Source: Goodfellowiella coeruleoviolacea
GTDB taxonomy: Bacteria > Actinomycetota > Actinomycetes > Mycobacteriales > Pseudonocardiaceae
Assembly: GCF_024171785.1 (NCBI RefSeq)
Contig: NZ_JAMTCK010000004.1
Coordinates: 124,001-188,000, forward strand
Direction: 5' to 3'
DNA length: 64,000 nt
A program made the position numbers and the translations under genes. Below the pieces are notes generated by a model. The model ran no database searches. It was not told the DNA's origin and was given only the letters and a program-made list of their open reading frames with translations. Of this stretch, positions 42,152-50,349 are shown one piece after another; the stretch's first letter is position 1; the number at the start of each line of letters is the position of its first letter.

Positions 42152-42742
42152 CCGACAACCCCCTGATCGGCTTTTGTTCGCCTGATGCGCAGCGTACCGA
42201 ATGGGGCAAGCAGTTAATCGTTAGTCCGTCGGGGTGAGATTGCTGGAAAAACTAAGTAAGTGCCCGCGGTGGTCTCCCGACTTTCCGCCGGGTGGGTTCA
42301 TAGTTCGGAAGCGGGTCATTTTCGGTGGCGATCCGGACAATGCTGGTGCGGTGCCTCGGTCGCGCCAGCGCCGCGGATCGTGGCGGCTGCTCGGTGTCGG
42401 CGCGGTCCAGCACCACCGCGGGCAGGCGGCGCATCACCCGCGTCAGGGTGGTCGGCGACACCGGCGGCGATCTGAACGACCTTGTCGAGCAGCCGGTCCC
42501 GCTCGGTGGCTCGGCGCCCAGCCGACGGCATCGACGGCGCCCGCTGTTCGTGACCGGATCGTTACCTGAAGTCGTGATTACCCGGCCGCCGGCGTGGGTA
42601 CTCACGCCGGCGTGCACCACTGTCCCCACCCCGTCCCCGAGCTGTGCGCCGGACACACGACAACGCCCCGTCCACGTCGTGGCGCAGGCCACGGGCGAAC
42701 GGGGCGTTCCGGCTGTGCGAGGTAGAACCGCTGGTCAACGTG
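42152..42742. other. Gene-free stretch between toxin gene and tRNA
   Basis: No frame here has credible codon use or recognisable protein motifs. The left ~100 bases are AT-richer and should hold the toxin promoter. A 12-base palindrome CACGCCGGCGTG lies at 42603-42614 and the tRNA terminator at 42662-42708. It may be the eroded remainder of an inserted segment next to the tRNA. Confidence 0.5.
42662..42708 (-). terminator. Terminator of tRNA-Arg
   Basis: AACGCCCCGT (42662-42671) and ACGGGGCGTT (42699-42708) form a perfect 10-base stem. It begins 34 bases past the 3' end of the minus-strand tRNA. Confidence 0.65.
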
Positions 42743-42815
42743 TGCCCCCGGCAGGACTCGAACCTGCGACCAAAGGATTAGAAGTCCTTCGCTCTCTCCG
42801 CTGAGCTACGGGGGC
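42743..42815 (-). tRNA. tRNA-Arg (anticodon TCT)
   Basis: A complete 73-base cloverleaf. Acceptor stem GCCCCCG/CGGGGGC, D stem GCTC/GAGC, anticodon stem AAGGA/TCCTT with loop CTTCTAA giving anticodon TCT, T stem GCAGG/CCTGC with loop TTCGAGT, discriminator A. CCA is not encoded. It reads AGA codons, rare in this genome. tRNA 3' ends are favoured integration sites. Confidence 0.97.
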
Positions 42816-43192
42816 TGGGACCGCGTGCCTGCCGGCGCTGGCAGGGTAACGGCCTCCGCTCACCACATCGCTCGTGACGGCGCTTCCGTTTCTCCGCCGT
42901 CACCGAAAGGGTGATCTGGTGGACGTGGGCGGATGCCGGCCGGCCTGGCCACTCCGTGGACCGACCACCACCCCACCCGGTCAGCCAGGCCCCGTCCGGT
43001 ACCCGCACGCAAGCGTAACCCCAGCTCAGCGGCGGTGCGGCCGGAAGCGGCCACGGGTAGCCGGACGAACACTGGACGTCACTGACACGCGTCACCGAGG
43101 ATTGCGGACACGCCCGACGGGGAGAGCCGACCGATCCCCACCCGCTCGACTCTCTCGGTCTCCCCGGGCCTGCCCCGTCCGAAGGGAGCGCA
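42816..43192. other. Intergenic region with tRNA and MFS promoters
   Basis: These 377 bases lie between the divergent tRNA-Arg and MFS genes. I see no gene; the only long open frames lack codon bias and homology. The region should contain the tRNA promoter (minus strand) and the MFS promoter. Confidence 0.5.
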
Positions 43193-44401
43193 GTGCTGTC
43201 GGCTCGCACCGCCGTGTTCGTCATCTTCGTGCTCAACGGCGCGACCTACGGCTCGTGGGCGGCGCGGGTGCCCGCGCTGACCACCCAGGTCGGCGCGACC
43301 GAGGGCACCCTCGGCCTGGCGCTGCTCGGCAGCAGCGTCGGCATGGTGCTGATGGCCCCGTTCGCCGGGCGGATCTGCGCCAGACTCGGCGAACGACTGG
43401 TGCTGGCGCTGGCCAGCGGGCTCGCGTCACTGCTGCTGCCGCTGCTCGGCCTGGCCGGTTCCCCCGTCCAGCTCGGTGTGGTGCTGTTCGGCATGGGCCT
43501 GCTGGTGTGCCTGTGGGACGTGGCCATGAACGTGGCCGCGGCCGAGGTGGGCCGGGTGCTGGACCGCCCACTCATGCCGCAGTTCCACTCCGGGTTCAGC
43601 TTCGGCGGCCTGCTCGGCTCGGCCGCGGCCGGACTGGCCGCCACCGCCGGGTGGAGCCCGCTGCGGCACCTGGCCGCGGTCGCCGTGCTCAGCCTCGCCG
43701 CGATCGGCCTGGTGGCCAGGGCGCTGCCCGGTGCGGCCAGCGGCCGACCCACCCCCGATGCCGTGCCGGCCGCGCCCGGACCGGCGCCGATCCGGCAGCC
43801 GGTGCTGTGGCTGCTGGCCGGGATCGCCCTGTGCGCGGCCATCGCCGAGGGCGCCTCCAGTGACTGGTCCGCGCTGTTCCTGGTGACCGAGCGGGGCAGC
43901 GGTGAGGGCGCCGCCGCGATCGCGTTCTCCGGGTTCGCCGTGGCGATGGCCCTGACCCGACTGCTCGGCGAGCCCGCCCAACGCCGGTGGGGCCCGTTCC
44001 GGCTGCTCGGCACCGGTGCCGTGGTGGCGGCGGTGGGCCTGGCCACCGCGGTGCTGGTGCCGGTCGCGGCCACCGCCTACGCCGGGTTCGTGCTGGCCGG
44101 CATGGGGCTGGCGTTCGCCTTCCCGCTCGTCATGGACCTGGCCAGCCGGGTCGGCCGCCGGCCGGACGGCACCGGCGGGCAGAGCGCCATCGGCTTTGTC
44201 ACCGCCGTCTCCTACACCGGCTTCCTGGCGGGCCCACCCCTGGTCGGCGGGCTGGCCCAGGCGAGTTCGCTGACCGTGTCCATGGCCGTGGTCGCGGCCG
44301 TGGCCGCGCTGATGGCGCCCACCGTGTGGCTGGCGCACCGGGCCGTGCGCCGCGGCGCCGCCGAGCCGTCCCAGCCCGCCAGGAGCAGCACCGCCGGGTA
44401 G
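43193..44401 (+). CDS. MFS transporter (YbjJ/FucP-like subgroup)
   Basis: A 402-residue, 12-helix MFS protein. The N-terminus FVIFVLNGATYGSWAARVPAL is characteristic of the YbjJ-like subgroup, followed by motif A (APFAGRICARLGERLVL) and the DVAMNVAAAEVGRVLDRPLMPQFHSGFSFGGLLGS segment also typical of that group. The middle loop (res ~180-205) is Pro/Ala-rich. GTG at 43193 has AGGGAG at good distance. Substrate unknown; relatives are predicted sugar or drug carriers. Monocistronic. Confidence 0.85.
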   Translation: MLSARTAVFVIFVLNGATYGSWAARVPALTTQVGATEGTLGLALLGSSVGMVLMAPFAGRICARLGERLVLALASGLASLLLPLLGLAGSPVQLGVVLFGMGLLVCLWDVAMNVAAAEVGRVLDRPLMPQFHSGFSFGGLLGSAAAGLAATAGWSPLRHLAAVAVLSLAAIGLVARALPGAASGRPTPDAVPAAPGPAPIRQPVLWLLAGIALCAAIAEGASSDWSALFLVTERGSGEGAAAIAFSGFAVAMALTRLLGEPAQRRWGPFRLLGTGAVVAAVGLATAVLVPVAATAYAGFVLAGMGLAFAFPLVMDLASRVGRRPDGTGGQSAIGFVTAVSYTGFLAGPPLVGGLAQASSLTVSMAVVAAVAALMAPTVWLAHRAVRRGAAEPSQPARSSTAG

Positions 44402-44493
44402 CCCCGGCGCAGGCCAGCCCGGGCGAATGCCGCAGCGGGATCGTCCGATCAGCGAGGTCGAGGTCACACCCCGCCGCTCGCTACCCTCGTGAG

Positions 44494-46692
44494 GTGTCCT
44501 CACACGCCTCACCAGCGGATACCACCACCCCCGAGCCGGCGGGAAACCCACGCCGCAGGGCGGCCCTGATCCCGTTACTGGTGTGTGGCGGCGCGCTCGC
44601 CGCCCTGGTGGCGGCGGCCCTGAGCGCGCTGTCCGGTGACCGGCAGTACGTCGTCTACGGCCTGCCCTCCCCGGGCCAGCTCACCACCTACGGGCTGCCC
44701 GTCATCCGGGTGGTCACCGAGACCGGCTCGGTGCTGTGCATCGGGTTCCTGCTGCTGGCCGCGTTCCTGGTGCCGCCGCAGCGGTCCGGCACCCTGTCCG
44801 CGGACGGCTACGCCGCGCTGCGCGCCGCCGGCTGGTCCGCGCTGGTGTGGTGTGTCGGCGCGCTGCTGTCCGTGCCGTTCACCGTGGCCGACGCCACCGG
44901 CTCGCCGGTCACCGACGTGCTGGACCCGGCGGTGCTGCTGTCCCGGGTCGGCCTGGTCGAACAGGCCGAGGCGTGGGTGGTCACCGCGGTGATCACCGCC
45001 CTGGTCGCCATCGGCTGCCGGATGGTGCTGTCCTGGGGCTGGACCACCACGCTGTTCTTCCTCGCCCTGTTCGGGCTGCTGCCGGTGACCGTGACCGGGC
45101 ACTCCTCCAGCGGCGGCGCGCACGACCTGGCCACCAACAGCCTGCTCTACCACCTGGTGGCGGCGGCGCTGTGGGTCGGCGGGCTGGTCGCGCTGCTCGC
45201 CCACGGCCGCCGGCGCGGCGACCACCTCGCCATGGCCGCCAGCCGGTTCTCCTGGCTGGCCCTGGTGTGCTGGGTGGTGATGGCGCTGTCCGGGGTGGTC
45301 AACGCCCTGGTCCGGCTGCCCGTGTCCGACCTGGTCAGCACCGCCTACGGCCGGCTGGTGCTGGCCAAGATCGCCTGCCTGGTGGTGCTCGGCGGGTTCG
45401 GTTACGTCCAGCGGCAGCGCGGCGTGCGGCAGCTGGCCGACGGCGGGTCCGGCCGGGCGCTGCTGCGCCTGGCCGGGACCGAGGTGCTGGTCATGTTCCT
45501 CACCATCGGCATCGCCGCCGGGCTGAGCCGCACCCCGCCGCCCAGCGACGCGGTCACCACGCCCAGCACGGTCGAGCTGCTGATCGGCTACGACCTGCCC
45601 GGCCCGCCCACCGTGGCCCGGCTGCTGTTCGCCTGGCGGTTCGACCTGGTCTACGGCACGGTCGCGATCGTGCTCGCCCTGGCCTACCTGGTCGGGGTGC
45701 GCCGGCTGCGGGCCAGGGGCGACCACTGGCCGGTGGGCCGCACCGTGGCGTGGCTGGCCGGCTGCCTGGTGGTGCTGCTGGCCACCTCCTCGGGGCTGGG
45801 CCGGTACGCGCCGGCCCTGTTCAGCGCGCACATGGGCGCGCACATGCTGCTGTCCATGCTGGCGCCGGTGCTGCTGGTGCTCGGTGGCCCGGTCACGCTG
45901 GCGCTGCGCGCCCTGCCGGTGGCCGGCCGGGACCGGCCGACCGGGCCGCGCGAGTGGCTGCTCGCGTTCGTGCACTCGCCGCTGACCAGGGTGCTGACCA
46001 ACCCGATCGTGGCGCTGGTGCTGTTCGTCGGCTCGTTCTACGCGCTGTACTTCTCCGGCCTGTTCGACCTCGCCCTGAACTACCACTGGGCGCACCTGGC
46101 GATGAACGCGCACTTCCTGCTGGCCGGGTACGTGTTCTACTGGCCGGTCATCGGCGTGGACCAGGCGCCGGGGCGGCTGCCGCCGCTGGGGCGGCTCGGG
46201 CTGCTGTTCGCGTCCATGCCGTTCCACGCGTTCTTCGGCATCACCCTGATGGGCATGCAGTCGGTGATCGGCGAGAACTTCTACCGGTCGCTGAGCCTGC
46301 CGTGGGCCGACGACCTGCTCGGTGACCAGCGGCTCGGCGGCGGCCTGGCCTGGGCCTCCGGTGAGGTGCCGCTGGTGCTGGTGCTGATCGCCCTGCTCGT
46401 GCAGTGGGCCAGGGCGGACGAGCGGGCCGCCCGGCGGGCCGACCGGCGCGCCGACGCCGACGGTGACGCCGACCTGGCCGCCTACAACGCCATGCTGCGC
46501 ACCCTGGCCGAGCCGAGCACGAACCGGGACGGCACCGCCGCCAGCCGGTCCGCCGCCAGCCCCGCTGGGGCCAACACCCCTGCGGCCAACACCGCTGCGG
46601 CGGATCCGGCCCCGGCGGGTTCGGCTCCGGCCGGCCAGGAACCGGCCGACCCCCCGACGGCCACCTCCGGCGGCCCGGCGGGCGAGGCCTGA
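44494..46692 (+). CDS. CopD-CtaG fusion: copper transport / cytochrome c oxidase assembly membrane protein
   Basis: A 732-residue polytopic membrane protein. The N-terminal half (to ~residue 340) is CopD-like: TGSVLCIGFLLLAAFLV, SSSGGAHDLATNSLLYHLVAAALWVGGLVALL (with conserved His residues) and RLVLAKIACLVVLGGFGYVQRQR. The C-terminal half (~370-615) is the CtaG_Cox11-type caa3 assembly domain: FSAHMGAHMLLSMLAPVLLVLGGPVTLALRAL and HWAHLAMNAHFLLAGYVFYWPVIGVD, with His/Met pairs likely to bind copper. The same fusion occurs in mycobacterial Rv0102-type proteins. It probably moves copper toward cytochrome oxidase. The last ~70 residues are an Ala/Pro disordered tail. GTG 44494 has no Shine-Dalgarno and is likely leaderless. 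Confidence 0.9.
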   Translation: MSSHASPADTTTPEPAGNPRRRAALIPLLVCGGALAALVAAALSALSGDRQYVVYGLPSPGQLTTYGLPVIRVVTETGSVLCIGFLLLAAFLVPPQRSGTLSADGYAALRAAGWSALVWCVGALLSVPFTVADATGSPVTDVLDPAVLLSRVGLVEQAEAWVVTAVITALVAIGCRMVLSWGWTTTLFFLALFGLLPVTVTGHSSSGGAHDLATNSLLYHLVAAALWVGGLVALLAHGRRRGDHLAMAASRFSWLALVCWVVMALSGVVNALVRLPVSDLVSTAYGRLVLAKIACLVVLGGFGYVQRQRGVRQLADGGSGRALLRLAGTEVLVMFLTIGIAAGLSRTPPPSDAVTTPSTVELLIGYDLPGPPTVARLLFAWRFDLVYGTVAIVLALAYLVGVRRLRARGDHWPVGRTVAWLAGCLVVLLATSSGLGRYAPALFSAHMGAHMLLSMLAPVLLVLGGPVTLALRALPVAGRDRPTGPREWLLAFVHSPLTRVLTNPIVALVLFVGSFYALYFSGLFDLALNYHWAHLAMNAHFLLAGYVFYWPVIGVDQAPGRLPPLGRLGLLFASMPFHAFFGITLMGMQSVIGENFYRSLSLPWADDLLGDQRLGGGLAWASGEVPLVLVLIALLVQWARADERAARRADRRADADGDADLAAYNAMLRTLAEPSTNRDGTAASRSAASPAGANTPAANTAAADPAPAGSAPAGQEPADPPTATSGGPAGEA

Positions 46693-46723
46693 CCCGCGCC
46701 TGGCCCCGCCCACCGGCACCCGG

Positions 46724-47551
46724 CTACCGGGGCAGTGGCCGGCGGAAACCGCGGACCGCCAGGCCGGCGCCGACCGCGGCGATGGCCAGGCTGACCCCGA
46801 TCGCGGTGGTCGCGCCGCCCGCGCCCGGCTGGGCCAGTGTCAGCGCCCTGGCCGCGTCCACCGCGTGGCTCACCGGGTTGACCGTGGCCACCGCCCGCAG
46901 CCAGCCGGGCAGGTTGGCCACGGGCACGTACGCGCTGGACGCGAACATCAACGGGAACATCGCCACGAACCCGACCATCTGCATCACCTCGGCGTTGCGC
47001 AACCAGGCGGCGATCGCCAGGAACAGCCAGCCCAGCCCCCAGCTCACCACCAGCGCCAGCGCCAGGGTGGCGATCACGCCGGCCGCGCCGCCGGCGGGGG
47101 AGAAGCCGAACAGCAGGGTGGCGAACACCAGCATGGCCAGCAGTTGCAGCGCGGTGCGCACCAGGTCGGACAGGCTGCGCGCGACCAGCACCGAGCCCAT
47201 CCGGATGGGCAGCGAGCGGAACCTGGCCACCACGCCGTTGCGCATGTCGTTGATCAGCCCGACGCCGGACTGCAGCGCGGCCTGCATGGCGGTGTTCACC
47301 AGGATCGCCGGCATCAGGAAGTCGATGTAGCCGACGCCGGCCGGGAACCCGGGGGTGTTGGCGACGCTGCTGAAGATCTGGCTGAACAGCAGCAGCATGA
47401 CCAGCGGCTGCACCAGGCTGAAGACGATGAGTCGGGGATCCTGCACCACGGCCCGCAGCGACCGGGTGGTGAGGACCAGGATCTGGGTGCGCGGGCTGCT
47501 GCCGCGCCAGCCGGGGACGGTCGGCGCCGCGGCCGCACTGGTGTTGGTCAT
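46724..47551 (-). CDS. ABC-2 type permease (DrrB-like)
   Basis: A 275-residue ABC exporter membrane subunit of the DrrB/daunorubicin-resistance class. It starts with a cytoplasmic segment (RTQILVLTTRSLRAVVQDPRLIVFSLVQPLVMLLLFSQIF), followed by five or six helices including FLMPAILVNTAMQAALQSGVGLINDMRNGVVARFRSLPI (the conserved cytosolic loop) and VANLPGWLRAVATVNPVSHAVDAAR at the end. ATG at 47551 has AGGAG eight bases upstream. It follows the ATPase gene by 35 bases in a TetR-ATPase-permease operon. Confidence 0.92.
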   Translation of the reverse strand: MTNTSAAAAPTVPGWRGSSPRTQILVLTTRSLRAVVQDPRLIVFSLVQPLVMLLLFSQIFSSVANTPGFPAGVGYIDFLMPAILVNTAMQAALQSGVGLINDMRNGVVARFRSLPIRMGSVLVARSLSDLVRTALQLLAMLVFATLLFGFSPAGGAAGVIATLALALVVSWGLGWLFLAIAAWLRNAEVMQMVGFVAMFPLMFASSAYVPVANLPGWLRAVATVNPVSHAVDAARALTLAQPGAGGATTAIGVSLAIAAVGAGLAVRGFRRPLPR

Positions 47552-47586
47552 CGGAGGGCTCCTGGGGTGGGGTGCGGGTCGGGGGC

Positions 47587-48540
47587 TCAGGCGGCGGTGG
47601 GGGTGGACGCGCCGTGGTGGGCCAGCGCCAGGTACACGTCGTCCAGGGTGGGCTCGCTGAACGCCAGCTCGGCCACGTCCACGCCGACCTCGTCCAGGGC
47701 GCGCACCACCACGGCCAGCTCGCGCGAGGCGGTGACCGGGGTGGTCAGCGCGCGGCCGGCCGGATCGGGCACGGGGTGCAGGCCGGCCCGCTGGAGGGCG
47801 GTCACGGCCCGGACCGCGTCGTCGGGCTCGGCCAGGGTCACCGACACGGTGCGCTGGCCCACCTCGGCCTTGAGGTCGGCGGCCGTGCCCGAGGCCACCA
47901 CCCGGCCGCCGGAGAGCACCGCGATCGAGTCGGCGAGCCGGTCGGCCTCGTCCAGGTACTGGGTGGTCAGCAGCACGGTGGTGCCGTCGTCGACCAGCTT
48001 CGCCACGATCCGCCACATGGTCATCCGGCTGGTCGGGTCCAGCCCGGTGGTCGGCTCGTCCAGGAAGATCACGTCCGGTCGGCCGACCAGGCTCGCGGCC
48101 AGGTCCAGGCGGCGGCGCATCCCACCGGAGTAGGTGCGAGCCGGGCGTCGGCCGGTGCCGGTCAGCTCGAAGGCGTCCAGCAGCTCGGCGGCCCGCGCCC
48201 TGGCCTGTCGGCCGCTCGCGCCGAGCAGCCGGGCGATCAGCACCAGGTTGTCGGTGCCGGACAGCTGCTCGTCCACGGCGGCGAACTGGCCGGTGAGCCC
48301 GATCCGGCCGCGCACCTGGTGGGCTTGGCGGACCACGTCGAACCCGGCGACCGACGCCCTGCCCTCGGTGGGCGGCAACAGCGTGGTGAGCACGTTGACC
48401 AGCGTGGTCTTGCCTGCCCCGTTGTGGCCGAGCAGGCCGAGCACGGTGCCCTTCGGCACGGTCAGGGTGACGTCGTCCAGCGCCCGCAGCGCGCCGAAGG
48501 TCCGGCCGAGGCCGGCGACCTCGATCATGGTCTCGGTCAT
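47587..48540 (-). CDS. ABC transporter ATP-binding protein (DrrA-like)
   Basis: A 317-residue ATPase of the daunorubicin-resistance (DrrA) class. Walker A GHNGAGKTT, Q-loop in GLTGQFAAVDEQLSGTDNL (class-typical), signature YSGGMRRRLDLAASL, Walker B VIFLDEPTTGLDP, and H-loop replaced by LLTTQYLDEADRL, also a class feature. The C-terminal ~80 residues form the DrrA-specific domain (AFSEPTLDDVYLALA). ATG at 48540 overlaps the TetR stop (ATGA). With the DrrB-like permease it should export a hydrophobic drug or lipid. Confidence 0.94.
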   Translation of the reverse strand: MTETMIEVAGLGRTFGALRALDDVTLTVPKGTVLGLLGHNGAGKTTLVNVLTTLLPPTEGRASVAGFDVVRQAHQVRGRIGLTGQFAAVDEQLSGTDNLVLIARLLGASGRQARARAAELLDAFELTGTGRRPARTYSGGMRRRLDLAASLVGRPDVIFLDEPTTGLDPTSRMTMWRIVAKLVDDGTTVLLTTQYLDEADRLADSIAVLSGGRVVASGTAADLKAEVGQRTVSVTLAEPDDAVRAVTALQRAGLHPVPDPAGRALTTPVTASRELAVVVRALDEVGVDVAELAFSEPTLDDVYLALAHHGASTPTAA

Positions 48541-49235
48541 GGTGTTCGCTCCCCTGTGGTGGTTGGCCCGCCGGTGGGCGGGGTGGTCGTGGGCGGCGCG
48601 CCCGTGGTGGTCACGCCGTGCAGGAACAGGTCGACCAGCTGCGCCGGCGGGGTCAACGGCTCACCCAGCTGCTCGGAGATCCGGTCGGCGAACATCAGGC
48701 CGATCAGCAGCAGGGCCGCCCGCTCCGGGGGGATCCGCAGGCGGTCCGCGTCCGGCCGGATCAGCTCCGTGGTGGCCCCGGCGAGCCGCTGCATCTGCGC
48801 CTGCGGCCCCTTGGCCTCGGCGTGCTCGTCGGTGTCCGTCCCGTCCTCGTCGCGGCGGGGCTGGAACCTGGCCTGGCGCAGCGGGGCGAGCACCTGCCAC
48901 ACCCGGGTCTGGTAGCCGGTGATCGTCTCCAGCGCCTGGGCGAGCCGCTCGGCCAGGGGCAGGTCCGGGCTGATCGCGGCGATCCGGTCCAGTTCGGGGT
49001 CCACCCGCAGCGCGACCTGCAGGCAGTAGCCGATCAGCTCCTGCTTGTCGCGGAAGGCGCGGAAGACCGTGCCCTCGGCGATCCCGGCGGCCCTGGCGAT
49101 CTGGCTGGTCGTCACGTCCGCGCCGTGTTCGGCCAGCAGCGGCAGGGTGGCCTGGGCGATGGCGTCCCGCCGCTGCTCGACGCTCATGGCCGGTGCTCGT
49201 TTCCGGCGCTGGGGTTGGTCGGGCGCGTCAGTCAT
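48537..49235 (-). CDS. TetR family regulator of the Drr-type exporter
   Basis: A 232-residue TetR regulator, first gene of the exporter operon. Helix-turn-helix: SVEQRRDAIAQATLPLLAEHGADVTTSQIARAAGIAEGTVFRAFRDKQEL. The C-terminus ends in a Pro/Thr-rich tail (TTTGAPPTTTPPTGGPTTTGERTP). Two 18-base palindromes lie 12-55 bases upstream of ATG 49235, so it should autorepress the operon until a drug ligand binds. Its stop overlaps the ATPase start by four bases. Confidence 0.93.
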   Translation of the reverse strand: MTDAPDQPQRRKRAPAMSVEQRRDAIAQATLPLLAEHGADVTTSQIARAAGIAEGTVFRAFRDKQELIGYCLQVALRVDPELDRIAAISPDLPLAERLAQALETITGYQTRVWQVLAPLRQARFQPRRDEDGTDTDEHAEAKGPQAQMQRLAGATTELIRPDADRLRIPPERAALLLIGLMFADRISEQLGEPLTPPAQLVDLFLHGVTTTGAPPTTTPPTGGPTTTGERTP

Positions 49236-49246
49236 GGTGCGACCAT

Positions 49247-49289
49247 ATGAGTGAGTTCTCACTCATGTCAATGAGTGAGAACTCACTCA
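49247..49289. promoter_or_regulatory. Twin TetR operators
   Basis: TGAGTGAGTTCTCACTCA (49248-49265) and TGAGTGAGAACTCACTCA (49272-49289): two 18-base sites with perfect 8-base arms, 24 bases apart. They are reverse complements of each other, so the pair is also one large dyad. This is the classic site shape for this TetR class, and two dimers could bind side by side. Confidence 0.88.
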
Positions 49290-49352
49290 GTTTGGGTGGG
49301 GCTACCACACCTTCCGACCCCCGGCCCGGTTTTCACCCGTTCGGGACCTGGG

Positions 49353-49380
49353 TTGTCCACAGGCCGGGGAGTTGTCCACA
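49353..49380 (-). promoter_or_regulatory. Twin DnaA boxes upstream of ssb
   Basis: TTGTCCACA at 49353-49361 and 49372-49380, 19 bases apart: the same pair and spacing as in the two 103-bp elements (2952, 63005) but in the opposite orientation and without the 36-base core. It lies ~105 bases before the ssb ATG, in the gap with the TetR operon. Confidence 0.65.
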
Positions 49381-49485
49381 GCGGGCCAGCAGCGGCTTTC
49401 CCGGGCCGGGTGGCTGCTCGAACCTGGAGGCGGCAGAACACGGCGGTCGACACCGGCCGGTGTCGCCCACAGGAGAGGAACCGTG

Positions 49486-49965
49486 ATGAACGAGACCCAG
49501 GTGACCGTCGTCGGCACCATCGTCGGCGAGGTGCGCCACCGCCAGGTGCAGGACGGCGTGGAGGTGGTGAACTTCCGCGTCGGCAGCACCGAGCGCCGGC
49601 TGGACCGCGCCACCGGCGAGTGGACCGACGGCGGGCGGCTCTTCCTCAACGTGACCTGCTGGCGGCGGCTGGCCAGCGGGGTGGTCGCCTCGCTCACCAA
49701 GGGCGACCCGGTGGTGGTCACCGGCCGGCTGAACACCAGGAGCTACGAGGTGGACGGGCAGCGCAGGCAGAGCTACGACGTGGAGGCGTTCGCCGTCGGC
49801 CCCGACCTGTCCCGCTGCACCGCGCGACTGGGGCCGGGCGCCCGCGCCACCGACGCCGATCCGGGCAAATCCGCACACCCCGGGATGACGGACGCCGGTT
49901 CCGGCGTTGACACGATGGACGGCGCGTCAGCGAGGGGCATCGCGGCGGTAGCGGCCGCTGCCTGA
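49486..49965 (+). CDS. ssb: Single-stranded DNA-binding protein
   Basis: A 159-residue SSB with an OB fold: TQVTVVGTIVGEVRHRQVQDGVEVVNFRVGSTER, then RLFLNVTCWRRLASGVVASLTKGDPVVVTGRLNTRSYEVDGQRRQSYDVEAFAVGPDL. The C-terminal part is Ala/Gly/Asp-rich and lacks the acidic DDDIPF tip of the main replicative SSB, so this is likely an accessory paralogue, as in Streptomyces SsbB-like proteins. ATG 49486 has AGGAGAGG upstream; GTG 49483 is the alternative. It lies behind twin DnaA boxes. Confidence 0.9.
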   Translation: MNETQVTVVGTIVGEVRHRQVQDGVEVVNFRVGSTERRLDRATGEWTDGGRLFLNVTCWRRLASGVVASLTKGDPVVVTGRLNTRSYEVDGQRRQSYDVEAFAVGPDLSRCTARLGPGARATDADPGKSAHPGMTDAGSGVDTMDGASARGIAAVAAAA

Positions 49966-50349
49966 GACGCGCGTCGGTTTCTGTGCGGTGCCGGCGGCAG
50001 ACGCGGATCGCAACCCAGCACGACAACGAGAAGATGGAGACCACGAGTGCGAGCGGGACGCACCCGGCGAGCGGGTCGTCCGCGCCGCCCACGGCGCTGA
50101 GAAGGAGGGAAGGTCGGAGGTCGGCTGACGGGGTGGCCCGCCGGCGACGAGGAACGGACAGTGGTGGCCGGAGTCACATCCGGCAGGACGGCGGTGACCG
50201 GCGGGGCGGTGTCCCGCGACCGGCACCGGCCGGGACCGCACGGCACATGCCCCGGAAGGGTTACCGTGCTCCCACCGCACCACCGCCGTACGAGTCGATG
50301 CCGGTGACCGCGCTACTCGCCCCACGCCGCCGGCTCTACGATCGCGGCC
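49966..50349. other. Intergenic region with probable leaderless ettA promoter
   Basis: These 384 bases lie between ssb and ettA. I find no convincing gene; a minus-strand frame near 49990-50092 contains a hydrophobic stretch (LALVVSIFSLSCWVAI) but no supporting context. TACGAT at 50336-50341, nine bases before the ettA ATG, looks like a -10 box placing transcription at or next to the start codon. Confidence 0.4.

Noticed and set aside
42252-42804. Overlapping open frames on both strands between toxin gene and tRNA
   Set aside because: No ribosome-binding sites, no codon bias and no protein likeness; one runs through the tRNA.
44575-46719. A 714-codon minus-strand frame
   Set aside because: Fully antisense to the CopD-CtaG fusion and without recognisable motifs.
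49718-50092. Minus-strand frame with a hydrophobic stretch between ssb and ettA
   Set aside because: It overlaps the 3' part of ssb, has no ribosome-binding site and looks random outside the short hydrophobic run.
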